A DNA stretch of 64,000 nucleotides from Diplodia intermedia (Eukaryota > Ascomycota > Dothideomycetes > Botryosphaeriales > Botryosphaeriaceae): positions 248,001 through 312,000 of the forward strand of contig JAKEKT010000021.1 of the NCBI GenBank assembly GCA_021495925.1. The letters run 5' to 3'. The position numbers and the translations under genes are program-made. The notes below the pieces were generated by a model. The model did not search any database. It was not told the DNA's origin and worked only from the letters and a program-made list of their open reading frames with translations. Each line of letters opens with the position of its first letter. Within the stretch, counting starts at the first letter, position 1. This document shows, piece after piece, positions 22,548 to 33,613 of the stretch.

Positions 22548-23785
22548 TCAAACTTTACGAAATGTCAGCGGCCCATGCTCCAGCATCGCGCTCTCATCCT
22601 CGCCAAACAAGTATCCCGCTCTAAGGCAGCTGCGAAACTCGTCATACTCGGGCTCACCTCTCGGCCGGGCATATTTCTCAGCAGCCGCACCATCCGGAAA
22701 CCTCCAACCAGGCACGATCGGCTCCAGGACGTTCAAATCGCCATCGTTGCGGAGATCCAAAACGCCATCGCCGCGATCAACCGCATCGTTGACAGAGTGC
22801 CGACTAACGCACGACGCACGACGCACGACGCACGGAACATATGCCAGAAGCTTCTGGAGCAGGTTGCCAGCCGGGCCGAAGCACGCCTGATCCAGCATCT
22901 CGATCAGGTTGCTGTGGCTGAGCCTGTTCGCCGCCAGCTCGTCGGAGGAGTTTTTGTCCTCCGGCCAGAGGCTCTTCCCCTTCGTCAGGGGTCGCAACAA
23001 GCGGCAAGCGCTTGCAAGCGTTCAAGCAAGCGGCTTGCAAGCCGGCAATTTTACCCCGCTTGATCGAATTATTAAGTTCAAGCGCTTGGCTTGCAAGCGG
23101 GTAATTTTACCCCGCTTGATTGCAAGCGCTTGATAAGCACAAGCAAGTAATCTTTATACGTATATTAGATAGAGAATAGGCGTAAATACGTCTTATCTTC
23201 GCTTTAATACTATGTTAAGCACCGTAGATAGCGCCGAAAGAGGCGGGCGTTAAAGAAGAGAAGAAAAGAAAGAAGAGCGGGCGTAGTAGAGGCTTAATAT
23301 CATGCTAAGTATCGTGGCGAGGCGGACCGGGCACGGACCTCTTACTACTAATTATAGTATATATACGCGCTTGCAAGCGCTTGTCAAGCGTTCAATCAAG
23401 CCAAGCGCAAGCAAGGCCGCTTGCTTGATTACCTCGAGGACCCCCCTTTGCTTGCAAGCGGGGTCCAGGACCCCGCTTGAGCTTGCAAGCGGTTCAAGCT
23501 GCGACCCCTGCCCTTCGTCGGCAACAAAGGGTGGTAGCCGAAGAAGAGTTGGAACCCGACCGATAGCGTACCCGGAAGACTCACTGTAGCCTCCAAAAGC
23601 AACTTGCCATTGACGAGTTCCTGAGGCAGAGGGATAGTATATACAAATCTAAGGAGAAAAGAAACGCAGAAAGACAGAGGCGTTGAAGAAAGACGGAAGA
23701 AGAAGAAGGACAGCAAAGAGGATCTAAGCTTAAATGAGTTGAACATCATCTTTCCGGGCCACGCAATCCACCAAAACATCCACAT
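22548..23785 (-). pseudogene. Uncharacterised open frame interrupted by a MITE
   Basis: On the minus strand an open frame runs from 23785 towards 23519, then meets the 525-bp MITE. Skipping the element and one 8-bp target copy (533 bp), the same frame continues from 22985 to a stop at 22548. It joins codons for LLPTKG directly to KSLWPED. About 234 codons are open in total, although the upstream pyrimidine-rich stretch near 23640-23720 looks more like an intron or leader ending in CTCAG. I do not recognise the product. A small tandem of CACGACG units (about 22806-22836) sits in the 3' half. It may be a real gene broken by the insertion, or a chance frame. Confidence 0.35.
22986..23510. mobile_element. 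Non-autonomous hAT-type MITE, 525 bp
   Basis: The ends are perfect 11-bp inverted repeats (CAGGGGTCGCA at 22986-22996 and its complement at 23500-23510). They are flanked by an 8-bp direct duplication CCCTTCGT (22978-22985 and 23511-23518). The 8-bp TSD and CAGGG-type termini are hallmarks of the hAT superfamily. The palindrome GCTTGCAAGC occurs perfectly six times, three near the left end (starting 23010, 23033, 23089) and three near the right (23369, 23450, 23481), resembling subterminal transposase-binding arrays. Two near-identical segments around TTTTACCCCGCTTGAT lie in the left half. There is no transposase; the centre (about 23140-23340) is AT-rich. Mobilisation would need a transposase elsewhere in the genome. 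Confidence 0.85.
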
Positions 23786-24271
23786 TTATATTGTTTGGCG
23801 CTCTTCAAATTTTATGGGTCGTGGAGGACTGTCTATACGGATACTTATACGTATTCAGAAATGGCATCTTCGTCCTAATGCTTACTCCAACGTGTCACAT
23901 GGATCGCGCTTGCACGTTTGGCAAAAACACCCATATGTAGCAAAGAATTTGTGATGACCAAATCAATTTAGGTCTATCTTTCTATGGGTTTGTGCCTAAG
24001 CAACCATGCTCTTTGTTGATTGTTCGCCGTAACAAATCCAAATGCACAGACATGGCTATCTGTGAGCCACGTGAATCGAGACTACTGATCGTGACCGAAC
24101 CAAGTATCCAGTTTTAGGACTCTTCGTACGCGTCATCTTCATCATCGGAGTCTTCACCATCAGGATCGATGGACTGTTTACCGCCCGAGGAACCGTTCGA
24201 CTCTTGATAGGACATCCGTCTCTTCAATATCCAGATTCATGGAATCTTCATCATCCAAACCATCAGACTCT
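23786..24271. other. Intergenic region, no gene seen
   Basis: About 490 bp, mostly AT-rich, with an acidic-codon-like TCATC-rich stretch near 24120-24270 that may be the 3' UTR of the adjacent minus-strand F-box-like gene. No other feature. Confidence 0.35.
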
Positions 24272-25317
24272 TCATCTCTCCAACCGGACCTTTTCCCACT
24301 TCAACGGCAGATCCTCCAAGATGTCATCGTCCTCGAGCACATCGTACGCGCCCTCATTATCCTTCCAGTCGTGGACGTGACGCCACTCCCAACCAGCTCG
24401 CGCCATTTCGGCGAAGAGCCAGAAGCTCATCCCGAGGTAGCGCGCGACGCTCTCACGCGGAAGGCCATAGTACCTATTTCCGGGTAGCGAGGTGAGGCAG
24501 TCGCCATGGTGCAACACAAGCGAGATGCGCAAGTCCTTAATGAAGTACCTCAGATCGTCGAGCGCGTAGCACATGGCCCTGATCGCATCCTTCGGGGAGC
24601 CGGCGATGGAATCGACCTCGGTAAGCAGCTGCAGCTCCTTGAGGGCGACGCCGTCGGCGTCCGCGGCAAGTTGGCGGAACGTGTGCACGATGCCGTCGAA
24701 GGACGCGAGGTGGATTTCGGCGCTGTCGCCGGCGGCCACGCATTCCGTGGGCAGGGGCATGCCGAGGGCTTGGAGCATGAAGATGGAGTTGCGTTGCGGG
24801 TCCCTGTAGCAGCCGCGCTTGAGGAAGGGGACGAACAGGGTGAGCTTGCGCAGGAAGCGGGTGTTTAGCGTGCCGATGGTGGCCAGGAAGGCGCGGGCCG
24901 GGGTGAAGGAGTTGAAGGCGCTGAAGCGGAACTCGTTCTCGCCGTAGAAGACCTCGGCGGCCTCGCGGTTGATTTGCTTGTTAAGGCGCATCACGCCAAG
25001 GGCGGGCCTGAAGCTGGCGAAGTGGCTCCAGGCGCTGCCTTCCTTTGGGACACGCGAGCCGGGCACCCACTCGACGAAGGCGCGGAAGCAGAGCTCGAAT
25101 GGCGTGCAGGATAGGAGGAGGAGGCGGTAGATCATGATGCGCACTTCAACGGGCAGATCCATGAAGCTCAGAGTCTGGCGGAACTGCGGCTGCGTGAATG
25201 GTTTTTTTCAAGCGGTACAGTGCATTTGCTTACAAAAGGGCGAGCTTTTTTGCGCTCGTTGTACAGGTAAGGGAACCTGGCGTACTGCTGAATGTCCTTG
25301 TCCAAGGAGAGCTCCAT
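24272..25317 (-). CDS. F-box-like fungal lineage-family protein, copy 2
   Basis: Exons 25317-25234 and 25189-24272 with a 44-bp intron (GTAAGC...GCAG), 333 residues. The first exon ends in RFPYLYNERKKA, closely matching the first exon of copy 4 (AYPELYNERKQA), which supports both the start and the splice. Exon 2 opens with FMDLPVEVRIMIYRLLL (F-box-like) and continues with VMRLNKQINREAAEVFYGENEFRF and TIGTLNTRFLRKLTL, then a variable region and an acidic C-terminus. In-frame ATGs exist further upstream (up to 25452); 25317 is chosen from the comparison with copy 4. Function unknown; an adaptor role is inferred. Confidence 0.75.
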
Positions 25318-25717
25318 GGTGGGTGACGCGCGCAAGCTCGACCGGGTGTTCTTAGAAGGCATGCCGTGGAAAGTTCGTGCTTGGGTACGCCCGAGGCGAG
25401 ACGGTTGGATTGAAAAGACAAGAGCCATGAGCAGTGACGCAGGCAGCTTCACGGCGGAACACCGGCGAATGCGCCACGGTCCAAGTGCCGAGTGTTTGGG
25501 TCACTCACTTTGTGTGTGTTTGTTCAGTTAAACACCGACCTCACTTGTTGTCATTCACTTCTCAATCCTGGCCTTTGACATACATCTTTCTTTCCGTCCT
25601 CACCCACAGAAGACGGCTTCATCCTCGAGTGAGAGGTACGCACAAAGCATTCACCGACGTCAAAATCCTACCCGCCAGCTTTTTGAAACCAATCTTCGGA
25701 CTTGACAAAACACCACA

Positions 25718-26648
25718 ATGTCTGCACAGAGCGCCTTCTACAACTCATTGCCTTTTCAAGTCAACCCGAAGGACTCAATTCAAGAGTACAAGAAGTATGC
25801 GGTACTCCATCGCGAGCGCAAGTTCTCACGAGTGTTTCCCAAGCAAGCCATCTCCTTCAGTGACCTTCCCGCCGAGATCCGCATCATGATCCTCAAGCAC
25901 TCCCTAGTCGCCACCGAGCCATTCGACCTCGCCGCGCCCACCGAGCTACTCCCCCTCGGCCCATCGTGGCAAAAGTTCCAGTCCACGCGCGACGCCGCCC
26001 CGCAAGTCCTCCGCCTCAACAAGACCATCCGCAAAACGAAGCCGCCGAGATCCTCCACGGCGCGTCCAACACCCAGCACCTCCGCAAGCTCACCGCCAAC
26101 CCCGGCTTCGCGCGCGCGCCCCGCGGTGGGACCCCGGAGGCGAAACGCTACCTACATCGCGAACAAGACGCCGCGGCGCCGCGGCAATCTCGCGCAACGC
26201 CCAAGTACCGCCATTCCCGCCGCACGCACGCTCGCTCGAGCCGGCGCGTTGGAGTCGCTGCAGCTAGTGGTCCTCCCGTCAGTACCGCGCGCACAATGGC
26301 GGACCCGTACAACGCCGACTGCCAGGCAGCTGTGGATGCGCCGCCGTGCAGCGGACGGGCGGCACGCGTGTCCGGGACCACCACCATGGCGATATCGTTG
26401 GTACTGGGAGGAGCTGGGGCCGCTGGCGGAGGCCGTCGATATGTGGGCTGGAGGTCGAGGGCGTGCTGCAGCACCAGCAGTTCGGAACGTGGATCGGATG
26501 GTCGTGCCGCTTTGCCGCGCTTGGCTGCTCGATCGGCCAAGTGGGCTTCCGGCTCGCTCATTCTTCTGGGATGGAGGTGTTGTATCGGGTCGTTGATGGT
26601 GATGATTTATTGGAGGGCCGTGTTCCTGGTTGGCAGCTCCTGGCTTAA
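25718..26648 (+). pseudogene. Decayed F-box-like family copy 3 (frameshift and internal deletion)
   Basis: Starts MSAQSAFYNSLPF and carries an intact F-box-like motif (SFSDLPAEIRIMILKHSL) and LRLNKTIR. At about 26030-26040 the frame then shifts: the expected NEAAEILHG continuation is in the next frame (CGCAAAACGAAG where the relatives imply a shorter run). In that frame GAS is followed at once by NTQHLRKL, so the stretch corresponding to YGENEFRF...TIGT of the relatives (roughly 30 codons) is missing. Beyond about 26200 no frame matches the family convincingly. The gene is best read as a pseudogene; a short truncated product from the first 100 codons is possible. Confidence 0.65.
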
Positions 26649-28654
26649 TCACGTTTCGTGCGGTTTGATGGACAACTCTTGCTATGGATTTTGACAGGGA
26701 GATAGGCGGTGCTGTATGACGAGATTGACTTCTCGCTTGCGCGGGAGTTGCTTGTCTTGCAGTAGTTGGTCGTCCTTAAGTCGTGTTCTACGGCGACAAG
26801 GAAGTCAAGTGTTTTACGGACATTGCGGGTCGTATCCAGATCACTTTAGAGTCATTATATTCAGTATCTCGTTCTTGTGTGCTGTAATCGCGCAGCTCCG
26901 CCTCATATTCCTCTACTGCAAGGTCGACCTGTTCATGCACGTTATTCATAGGCATTCTGACTTGCGCATAGATTACCCATTGCCAAGCTAGCATATCAGA
27001 AACCCGAGAGCTGCTAGAGAGGCGCATGCAGAAGGATAATTCTTGCTCCTTGGTCACGAAGAAGGATCCACCAATATATACTCCGACAAAGATAAGTGTT
27101 CCACAAGTGAAAGCAGCACGCACCATTCTCCTCAGCCTCAGGCAAATGTTCCCTCCCATTATACATGACACAGAACCTCAAGCAGCCCATCTCGCGCAGC
27201 AGCGGAAACGTTTCACATCAGCCTGAATGTCCCATCATGAGGCGGCAATGCCTCCGACCGCCACTCCCACTTCCTCAGCATCATCCTACCCATTCTATCG
27301 CAGTGCGTTCATCCAGCACCTCCGAAACGATCGATGAGCCTTTACTGCAAGGGTTTCCGTGATAGCGGTGCTACACAGGGCTTCGCTGGTGCACTATGGT
27401 TGACATGTGGAGTCGCACCGCCACCCGGAGCCGACGACCGTCATCTCAGGTGCCATGTCGACCGGTTGGAAAGTCAGTGCGCGCGCACACGTGAGGGGGG
27501 ACTCGGTGCTGGCTAGGCGGGAAGGATGGCCTGCGCGACAGCGTTTTCGTGCATGATGTGATGTGCGGGTGGCAATGTCAGGCCATGTACTGTGCCGGGG
27601 CGCTGGTCATTGCCGATCGCAACAACGCACTGGGCTAATCCTGTTGGAGCATCCCCGCCACTCCGCCACGCGAAGTGGTAGGCACTGCGCCCCCACTGAC
27701 AAAACAAGATACATGTATGAGGATCAACGGGTATTACGGATGAGGAAAGTATGGCGTTCTGGCTTCGGTGGCTGGATAGGCGGCTGAAGTTTGCCTAGGG
27801 TCATCTCGAGGACGCGGGAACCGGGCTAGCCGATAGATGGTCGATGAAGATGCTGCCTCCTATGCATTGTTTATGTCAGCTTGTATGAGGTCAACAACGT
27901 ACATTGTTCACGCTAGCATATGCCAATGCCATCATGTCCAACTGCGCAAAGAGCCTTCACAGCCTCATGAGACGTGTGCCCGTGTCGTCTGCGATCGAGA
28001 GTCTGTCTGGCGTTCTGTAGCCGCTTGAAGCTGCGAATGGTGGAACGTTAAGCTGAGAGAATCCCGAGAAACCAAGCGTCGCTACTTCAGCAACTCGTAT
28101 GGTAGAGACGTGTTCTGTGTGCGCATCGCGTAATCATCAGCCGCATATGAGGTTTGGCGTTGTAGAGTGGCCGTGGTACGAAGGGCGATAGCTGAAGTGG
28201 TTGCTTTCGGAGTCCTACTTAAGCTGCGTGAGGGCGCAGATATAGGCGGGCGGTGGAACTGCTGTTCACTGTCTAGCACGCCTCGCTGTTGCAGATCAAG
28301 AGGACTGTAGTGCGTTTCCATGAAAGCAGGATAGCCTAGCGTGGTGTTTGTTTGCTAGACAGGTCAGTGTGCTAAGGTAGGTGAAGAAGTTTTAGCTGCC
28401 ACCCGCTCCTAGTCACCGAGTGGCACAATTTCGATGACGCACTTGAGGGTGCGTTTTCTCGCGGCCAGCAACCGGGCCGTGGCTCTACTTCCTTCACCTC
28501 GCGCTCCTTAGGAGCCCGCAAACTCTACACCCCACTCGGACACTGGCTGGCGCACCGCAACCACCACAAATCCGAGCGACCCGCTCCACGAGCAACCGAA
28601 GGCGCATTCCATCCCGTCCACGGCAATTTCAGAGAACAGACACACTGCCTCAAT
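26649..28654. other. 2-kb intergenic region with one weak hypothetical frame
   Basis: No recognisable family. Composition is ordinary. The only frame that looked gene-like is listed separately at 26788-27159. Confidence 0.4.
26788..27159 (-). CDS. Hypothetical small membrane protein (weak)
   Basis: An ATG-initiated frame of 123 codons (start at 27159). A hydrophobic segment (TCGTLIFVGVYIGGSFFV) lies near the N-terminus, followed by a mixed charged region. It resembles no family I know, but its residue composition is more protein-like than neighbouring chance frames. It could be the last exon of a longer decayed gene. Confidence 0.25.
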   Translation of the reverse strand: MGGNICLRLRRMVRAAFTCGTLIFVGVYIGGSFFVTKEQELSFCMRLSSSSRVSDMLAWQWVIYAQVRMPMNNVHEQVDLAVEEYEAELRDYSTQERDTEYNDSKVIWIRPAMSVKHLTSLSP

Positions 28655-30203
28655 ATGAAGCGCCCTAACCGCCAGCTCAATGAGCGCATTGTGCGCGTCG
28701 GCGTCAAACGCTTCCGCAGATCTCCAAGCCCTGACATCGCGTCACTTCAACACAACGCGGCCGCTGCTCCTTTGCAAGATCTCCCACTCTGTCGCGAGCT
28801 CGGCTCACCGCAGCAAGACTATTATTATGCACCGTCAAAGGGAGGATCGTCTTCAGTGGGAGAATCATCTGCAGAGTCAAGTTCCAATATGCTTGACACC
28901 ATGACCGTTCCAATGGTCCGCAACGCCGCCGAATACCCAGCGCCCTGGACGGACGCCGAGCTGGAGCCGTACAAAGCCTACCCGGAGCTGTACAACGAGC
29001 GCAAGCAAGCCAACTACACGGTACGTACCATACTCCGCCCCACTCCACCGCGAACCGCGCCAGCAGCCCCATCCCCAAGCCACCTCTCTCCCTGCCTCCC
29101 CTCCAAACCCCACCCCGCCAGAACCCGCATCCACCGCACCACGCTCACCCACCACCACCACCCCACAGACCCCCCGTTCCCGCCTCAACCTCAGCGCCTT
29201 CCCCGCCGAAATCCGCCTCCAAATCCTCACCTACCTCCTCACGCTCCCCCACGCCATCGACTTCACAACGACCTACCTCACGCCATCCCGCTACACCGCC
29301 CTCCTCCGCCCGCGCCTCGCGCTGCTGCGCCTCAACCGCACCATCGGCGCCGAAGCCCGCGCCACCTTCTACGCCCGCAACGAGTTCCGCTTCACGACGC
29401 GCAGCCTCAGCCTCGGCGCCGCGCCGCCGCGCGCGCAGTGGCTGCTGCTGGCGTCCTTCATGGCGACCATCGGCGCGCGCGGCTGCCAGCACCTGCGCCA
29501 CGTCGCCGTCGACGCGCCGCTGCGCTTCGACGCCGCGGCCGAGCGCGCGTGGGACCCGCTCGTGCTGGCGGCGCTGCGCGCCGACGTCGCCGCCAAGGCC
29601 CCCGCGCTGCTGCCCGCGCTGGACGCGCGGCTGGTCCGCGCGGTCGAGCTGGGGGAGAGGGAGGAGAGGTTGGTGAGGAGGGCGGACGAGGGGTTTCGCC
29701 CCGATCATGTGGCGCGGGAGCGCGTGGTGCGCGAGGTCGTGCGGAGGTTCGCGGCGGCGGGCGGGCTGAGGCGGTTGGATTTCGTGGTCGGGGTGGATTG
29801 GGATCGGTATCCGCAGGTGGGGTACTTTGATGGTGATGGTGGTGATGGTGATGGCGCCGCGGTGGTGTGCTACGGCGCGTGCACGCGCGCGGAGAGGGAC
29901 GAGCAGGCGCATTGCCGCAACCATCGCGATGTGTTTGTGTGGGAGTGGCTGGACCGGCTGTGCGCGGCGATGCGGCGCAGGCTCAAGGTCGCGGTGGTCC
30001 TGCAGCACGGCGACTATGTGGGCGGCGGGCTTGGCTACGTGTTGAAGCATGTGCCGGTGCTGCTGGAGGCGAAGAGGAGGGGGTATGCGGTCGGCCATGC
30101 GAGGGACGACGACGGCGAGGCCGGTGGTGAGTATGCCGTCACGTTCGATGACTACGTTATGGAGGATGTGTGTCCCACCTGGTCGCTCGCGGACGCCTGC
30201 TAG
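28655..30203 (+). CDS. F-box-like fungal lineage-family protein, copy 4 (divergent)
   Basis: Exons 28655-29020 and 29169-30203 (148-bp intron, GTACGT...CACAG), 466 residues. Exon 1 begins MKRPNRQLNERIVRV with a basic leader and ends EPYKAYPELYNERKQANYT, matching copy 2. A shorter start at 28889 is possible. Exon 2 opens LSAFPAEIRLQILTYLL, then LLRLNRTIGAEARATFYARNEFRF and TIGARGCQHLRHVAV, the same order of motifs as the other copies. The rest is Ala/Arg/Glu-rich and has diverged strongly. Exon 2 is extremely GC-rich, with GC at third positions, in contrast to copies 1 and 2. Confidence 0.7.
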
Positions 30204-32083
30204 GTAGGAGTCGGCGTGAGGAGCGTTGCTGGACGCGGCTTGGGCGAGGGATGTCACTTCGCGACATGGGCTTCAAGACATCATCACTTCACGAGACGAA
30301 CTTTCTACAATGGCGGAGGCGGAGGGAAAATGGTCCAAGGGAGCTACAAGACGGCGGACAACAGCACAGCGGAGTCGATACACTTGTGGGAACAGTTGAA
30401 GATTACTCTCTATGAGGCTCGGGTTTGGTTTCCTTTGTGGGTTGGGATTAAGATTCTGCTAATCCCATTTTGATTGCGTTATCGGCTTGTAACTCGTATA
30501 TTGCGCGGAACAAGGCGGATTGCGTGGTCACTCGGCGGTACAACGGTGGAGGACGAGATTCAGACGACAACACCATCAGATACGAATAAGCGTTTCCATC
30601 AGTCTCGTCCGTCTGGGATTGATGCTGCGGTGCGTTGCAGGTGGGCCGCAGCCCAAGAATAGTTTGGACTCATGTTTCAGCGGCAGATCATAGTGGCTGA
30701 AACGGCGGAAGTGCGAAAAGGCAGCACCCGGTCCCAGAGCAGTTCCATAGACTTGATGAACTATTGGCTTTCACTCCATGACTGGTTTTCCACGCGCGAG
30801 GCGGCCGTCGCTCGGGGCGGTGCGCACTTATTGAGAAGTCATGGGCGATTCAGCTTGAAGTGTTCAACCGGGAAATGAAGTGCAGGCAAATGAGCCCGGT
30901 AAATTGCAGAGATTCGTGGAAGTGTTCACTTGAAGAGCGGCCGGGCAGGCGCAGGCAGGAGGAATGCGGCGGCACTGGCTGGCATCCGCACCGCAGTGGG
31001 AGGAGAGTAGAGAGAATGGGGAGCAGCGGCGCGGTGCAGCTATCGCCAGCCACATTCTCGAGGAGCTGCGCTACTTGGCGCCATTGGAAGCCTCCTCGCA
31101 TCCTATCATGCCTCTTAGGTGGCTCCGCGAGGGCGGCACGCGGCTAGCGGCACGGAGGGCCGAAGCATTGGCGAAGTTCCAAGCGGGTGCAAAAGCAAAC
31201 TGGTGGCCGGCGTTGGGCGGGCTGGGGGTGCGTCAGCCGGCAACGTCACGCTGGCACTCGGGCTCCCTGCGCACCTGGCGGCTGGCTACAGTGCGATCAG
31301 CGGCGGGATGCAGAGGCAGGATGCAGTGGCTCTGGTGGGCGCGAGCATGTGCTTAGGGATGGCCGATCAACGATGTGCAGGGACGGCCGGACCTAGTGTT
31401 GGATAACGCGATGACAGGCTGGAAGGGGCAAGAGACGAGCGTTTTTTCGCAAAAGTCGGTGGCGTCCGCCCCACGGGGACTCAATCGGGCGTGAGTGAGC
31501 GCGGCCGGCCGGGTCGTCGGACGAGGCCTCATTCTCCACCACGAGTCGCAAGCACCGGCGCGGGTGGCGGAGCTCGTATTGTTGCGCGCGACATGCCGTG
31601 CTTATGGCTGCGGCTTGGGGCGGAGAGGGCAGAGCGCCGCGGCGGAGCGGACGGCAACTCGTGCGCTCCCTTGATGCTGAGATTGCGACGTCACGGCGCG
31701 GTTCATGCTTCGCTTCAGCATCCACAGGCAGGGAGCAGGCCAGCGGGTGCCCCTAAGCCCCTTTACGCCTTAGTCAGCCGCGGTGCGCCCTGAATGGGCC
31801 AAGCTTCACCAGCGCCTTCCATCAACCACCACCGAACAACTCGTCGCGCCGCATCGCAGCCTGCCCCCGCTGGACAATTCTCGCCGCATCGCAGCGCCCC
31901 AGCCTCCCGTCGCCCAGTGTCGCGCGCTGCTGCCTGCCCCGCCTAAGCCTGGCTGCGCCGGGCGCTCGACGCGTCGCGTTGTGTTTTCGGCTTGGCATTC
32001 TGGCCCAGTGAAGAGTGAACACAGCCCGCCACCTGACACACGCAACCTCACCTCATGCCCACTCCGTCGCTCTGAGCAGAGCC
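30204..32083. other. Intergenic region, no gene seen
   Basis: About 1.9 kb, GC-rich, with many overlapping short open frames on both strands and no family signature. It holds the promoter of the gene starting at 32084. A short pyrimidine/CA-rich leader precedes that gene (about 31990-32080). Confidence 0.4.
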
Positions 32084-33613
32084 ATGGTTTCCACCCAGAA
32101 TACCCTCCACAGCTACTTCTCCTCGTCACTCCACGCTCCCCTCTCCCCCACCCTGCCGCACCCGCACCATCCGCATTCCTCAGCCGCCGACAACATGTCG
32201 ACCACGCCCGCCTCGGAGCCCGAGCGGAAGCCTCGCCAGAGCTCCGTCCTCTCCGTCAGCACCCAGGGCGGCGACGAGAAGAGCCGCAACGCGCGCAAGG
32301 GCTCGCGCGCAAAGCACAGCTGGGAGTACGTCGCCGTCGATCCCACCGAGGACGAGGCGCCGCCGCCGACCGCGAGCCGGCTGCAGAAAGAACTGTACAG
32401 CTCCTTCACCAACAACTTCCTGGCCGGCCAGGGCCGTCGCACAAGGGCCGCCGCCGTCCATGCCAGCCAGCATTTCCACGACCATTCCGGCAGCGAGCTC
32501 TCCACCTCCTCGCACTCTCACCCGGGCTCGGAAAGCGCCTTCTCCACCACCACCTCCAACACCCACGCCTCGCCCGCCAGCTCACCCGCCCCGCCGTCAG
32601 CCGTGGGTGCCAGCCGCAAGCGAAAGGATTCCGCCGCGCCCACGTCAGATTCCACCAGGAAAAAGGCCAAAGTCTCGACGCCCGCCCCTCCCGTTACTTC
32701 CGATCCCACTTCCAGCGGCGCCACTGCGGCCCAAACCGCTCCTGCCACTGCGGAAGCTGCTGCTCCAGCAACAGCCCCAGCATCATCGCCCGACTCTCAC
32801 CCTACTCCAGCCGTCCAGCCTGCGCACTCCGTCCATCAGGACGAGTCTTCTGTCTCGACGACATCACGTGCTCCCGAAGGCCAAGCCAAGGAACCGGCCA
32901 AGCGCAAGTCAACCGTCTTCGACGACGCGACCAACAAGACCAAGGCCAGCAAGAAGGCCGACGCGAAGCCCTCGCCCGCGCCAGACTCGTCTGAAAACCG
33001 CAAGCGCAAGTCCTCGCCGCCGCCCGAAAAGATGGCGCCCAAGGTGAAGAAGGCGAAGACCAGCACCGCCACGACCGACGCCGCCGCAAAGTCGGCAAAG
33101 GCCGCCGCCGCCCAGAAGCGCGACTCGCTCCTCCAGGAAGACGTCTACGCGCAGCAGCCGCAGCAGCAGCAAACGCCGCCGTGGACCAACACAGCCACGC
33201 AAAACTACGCCTCGCACCACGCCAACCAGCAACCCACCCACAGCAAAGCCGCTTCCAAGCAGCAGCATCAGCAGCAGGCGCAGCAGCGCTTCTCGTACCC
33301 GCCTACCCGCGCGCAGCTTGCTGACCAGCTGGAGGAGATCACCCACCGCGGCATCGCCGGTGGCCCCGCCAACTACCCGTCCATTCGCGAGTACCGCGCG
33401 GCCTGCGCGGCCGAGGCGGCGTGGCAGGAGCGTGACCAGGAAGTCGTCGAGCGGATGCTGGACAATCCGCGCGTCATCGAGGTGCTGAAGAGGCTTAGAG
33501 AGCTGAACGAGGAGATCGAGGCGGAGAGGAAGGCATCGAAGAGCGCGGGCAAGGGCCACGGGAAGGGCGGACGCAAGAGGAAGGTGACGGACGACCTTAT
33601 GGATGGGGACTAA
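32084..33613 (+). CDS. Low-complexity, lysine-rich nuclear-type protein of unknown function
   Basis: Single exon, 509 residues, starting MVSTQNTLHSYF (context GCCATGG). Residues 1-360 are Ser/Thr/Pro/Ala-rich with repeated basic clusters (SRKRKDS, TRKKAKV, ENRKRKSS, PKVKKAKTS) that look like nuclear-localisation signals, and a short Gln-rich block follows. The only ordered-looking part is near the C-terminus (about 405-490), beginning RFSYPPTRAQLADQLEEI and ending in a charged helix RVIEVLKRLRELNEEIEAERK. The gene ends KRKVTDDLMDGD. I do not recognise the family. Codon use and a single uninterrupted frame in GC-rich DNA support a real gene. Confidence 0.65.
   Translation: MVSTQNTLHSYFSSSLHAPLSPTLPHPHHPHSSAADNMSTTPASEPERKPRQSSVLSVSTQGGDEKSRNARKGSRAKHSWEYVAVDPTEDEAPPPTASRLQKELYSSFTNNFLAGQGRRTRAAAVHASQHFHDHSGSELSTSSHSHPGSESAFSTTTSNTHASPASSPAPPSAVGASRKRKDSAAPTSDSTRKKAKVSTPAPPVTSDPTSSGATAAQTAPATAEAAAPATAPASSPDSHPTPAVQPAHSVHQDESSVSTTSRAPEGQAKEPAKRKSTVFDDATNKTKASKKADAKPSPAPDSSENRKRKSSPPPEKMAPKVKKAKTSTATTDAAAKSAKAAAAQKRDSLLQEDVYAQQPQQQQTPPWTNTATQNYASHHANQQPTHSKAASKQQHQQQAQQRFSYPPTRAQLADQLEEITHRGIAGGPANYPSIREYRAACAAEAAWQERDQEVVERMLDNPRVIEVLKRLRELNEEIEAERKASKSAGKGHGKGGRKRKVTDDLMDGD

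Noticed and set aside
29145..30257. 370-codon minus-strand frame opposite F-box-like copy 4
   Set aside because: GC-driven antisense shadow; the plus strand carries the family motifs and a matching splice.
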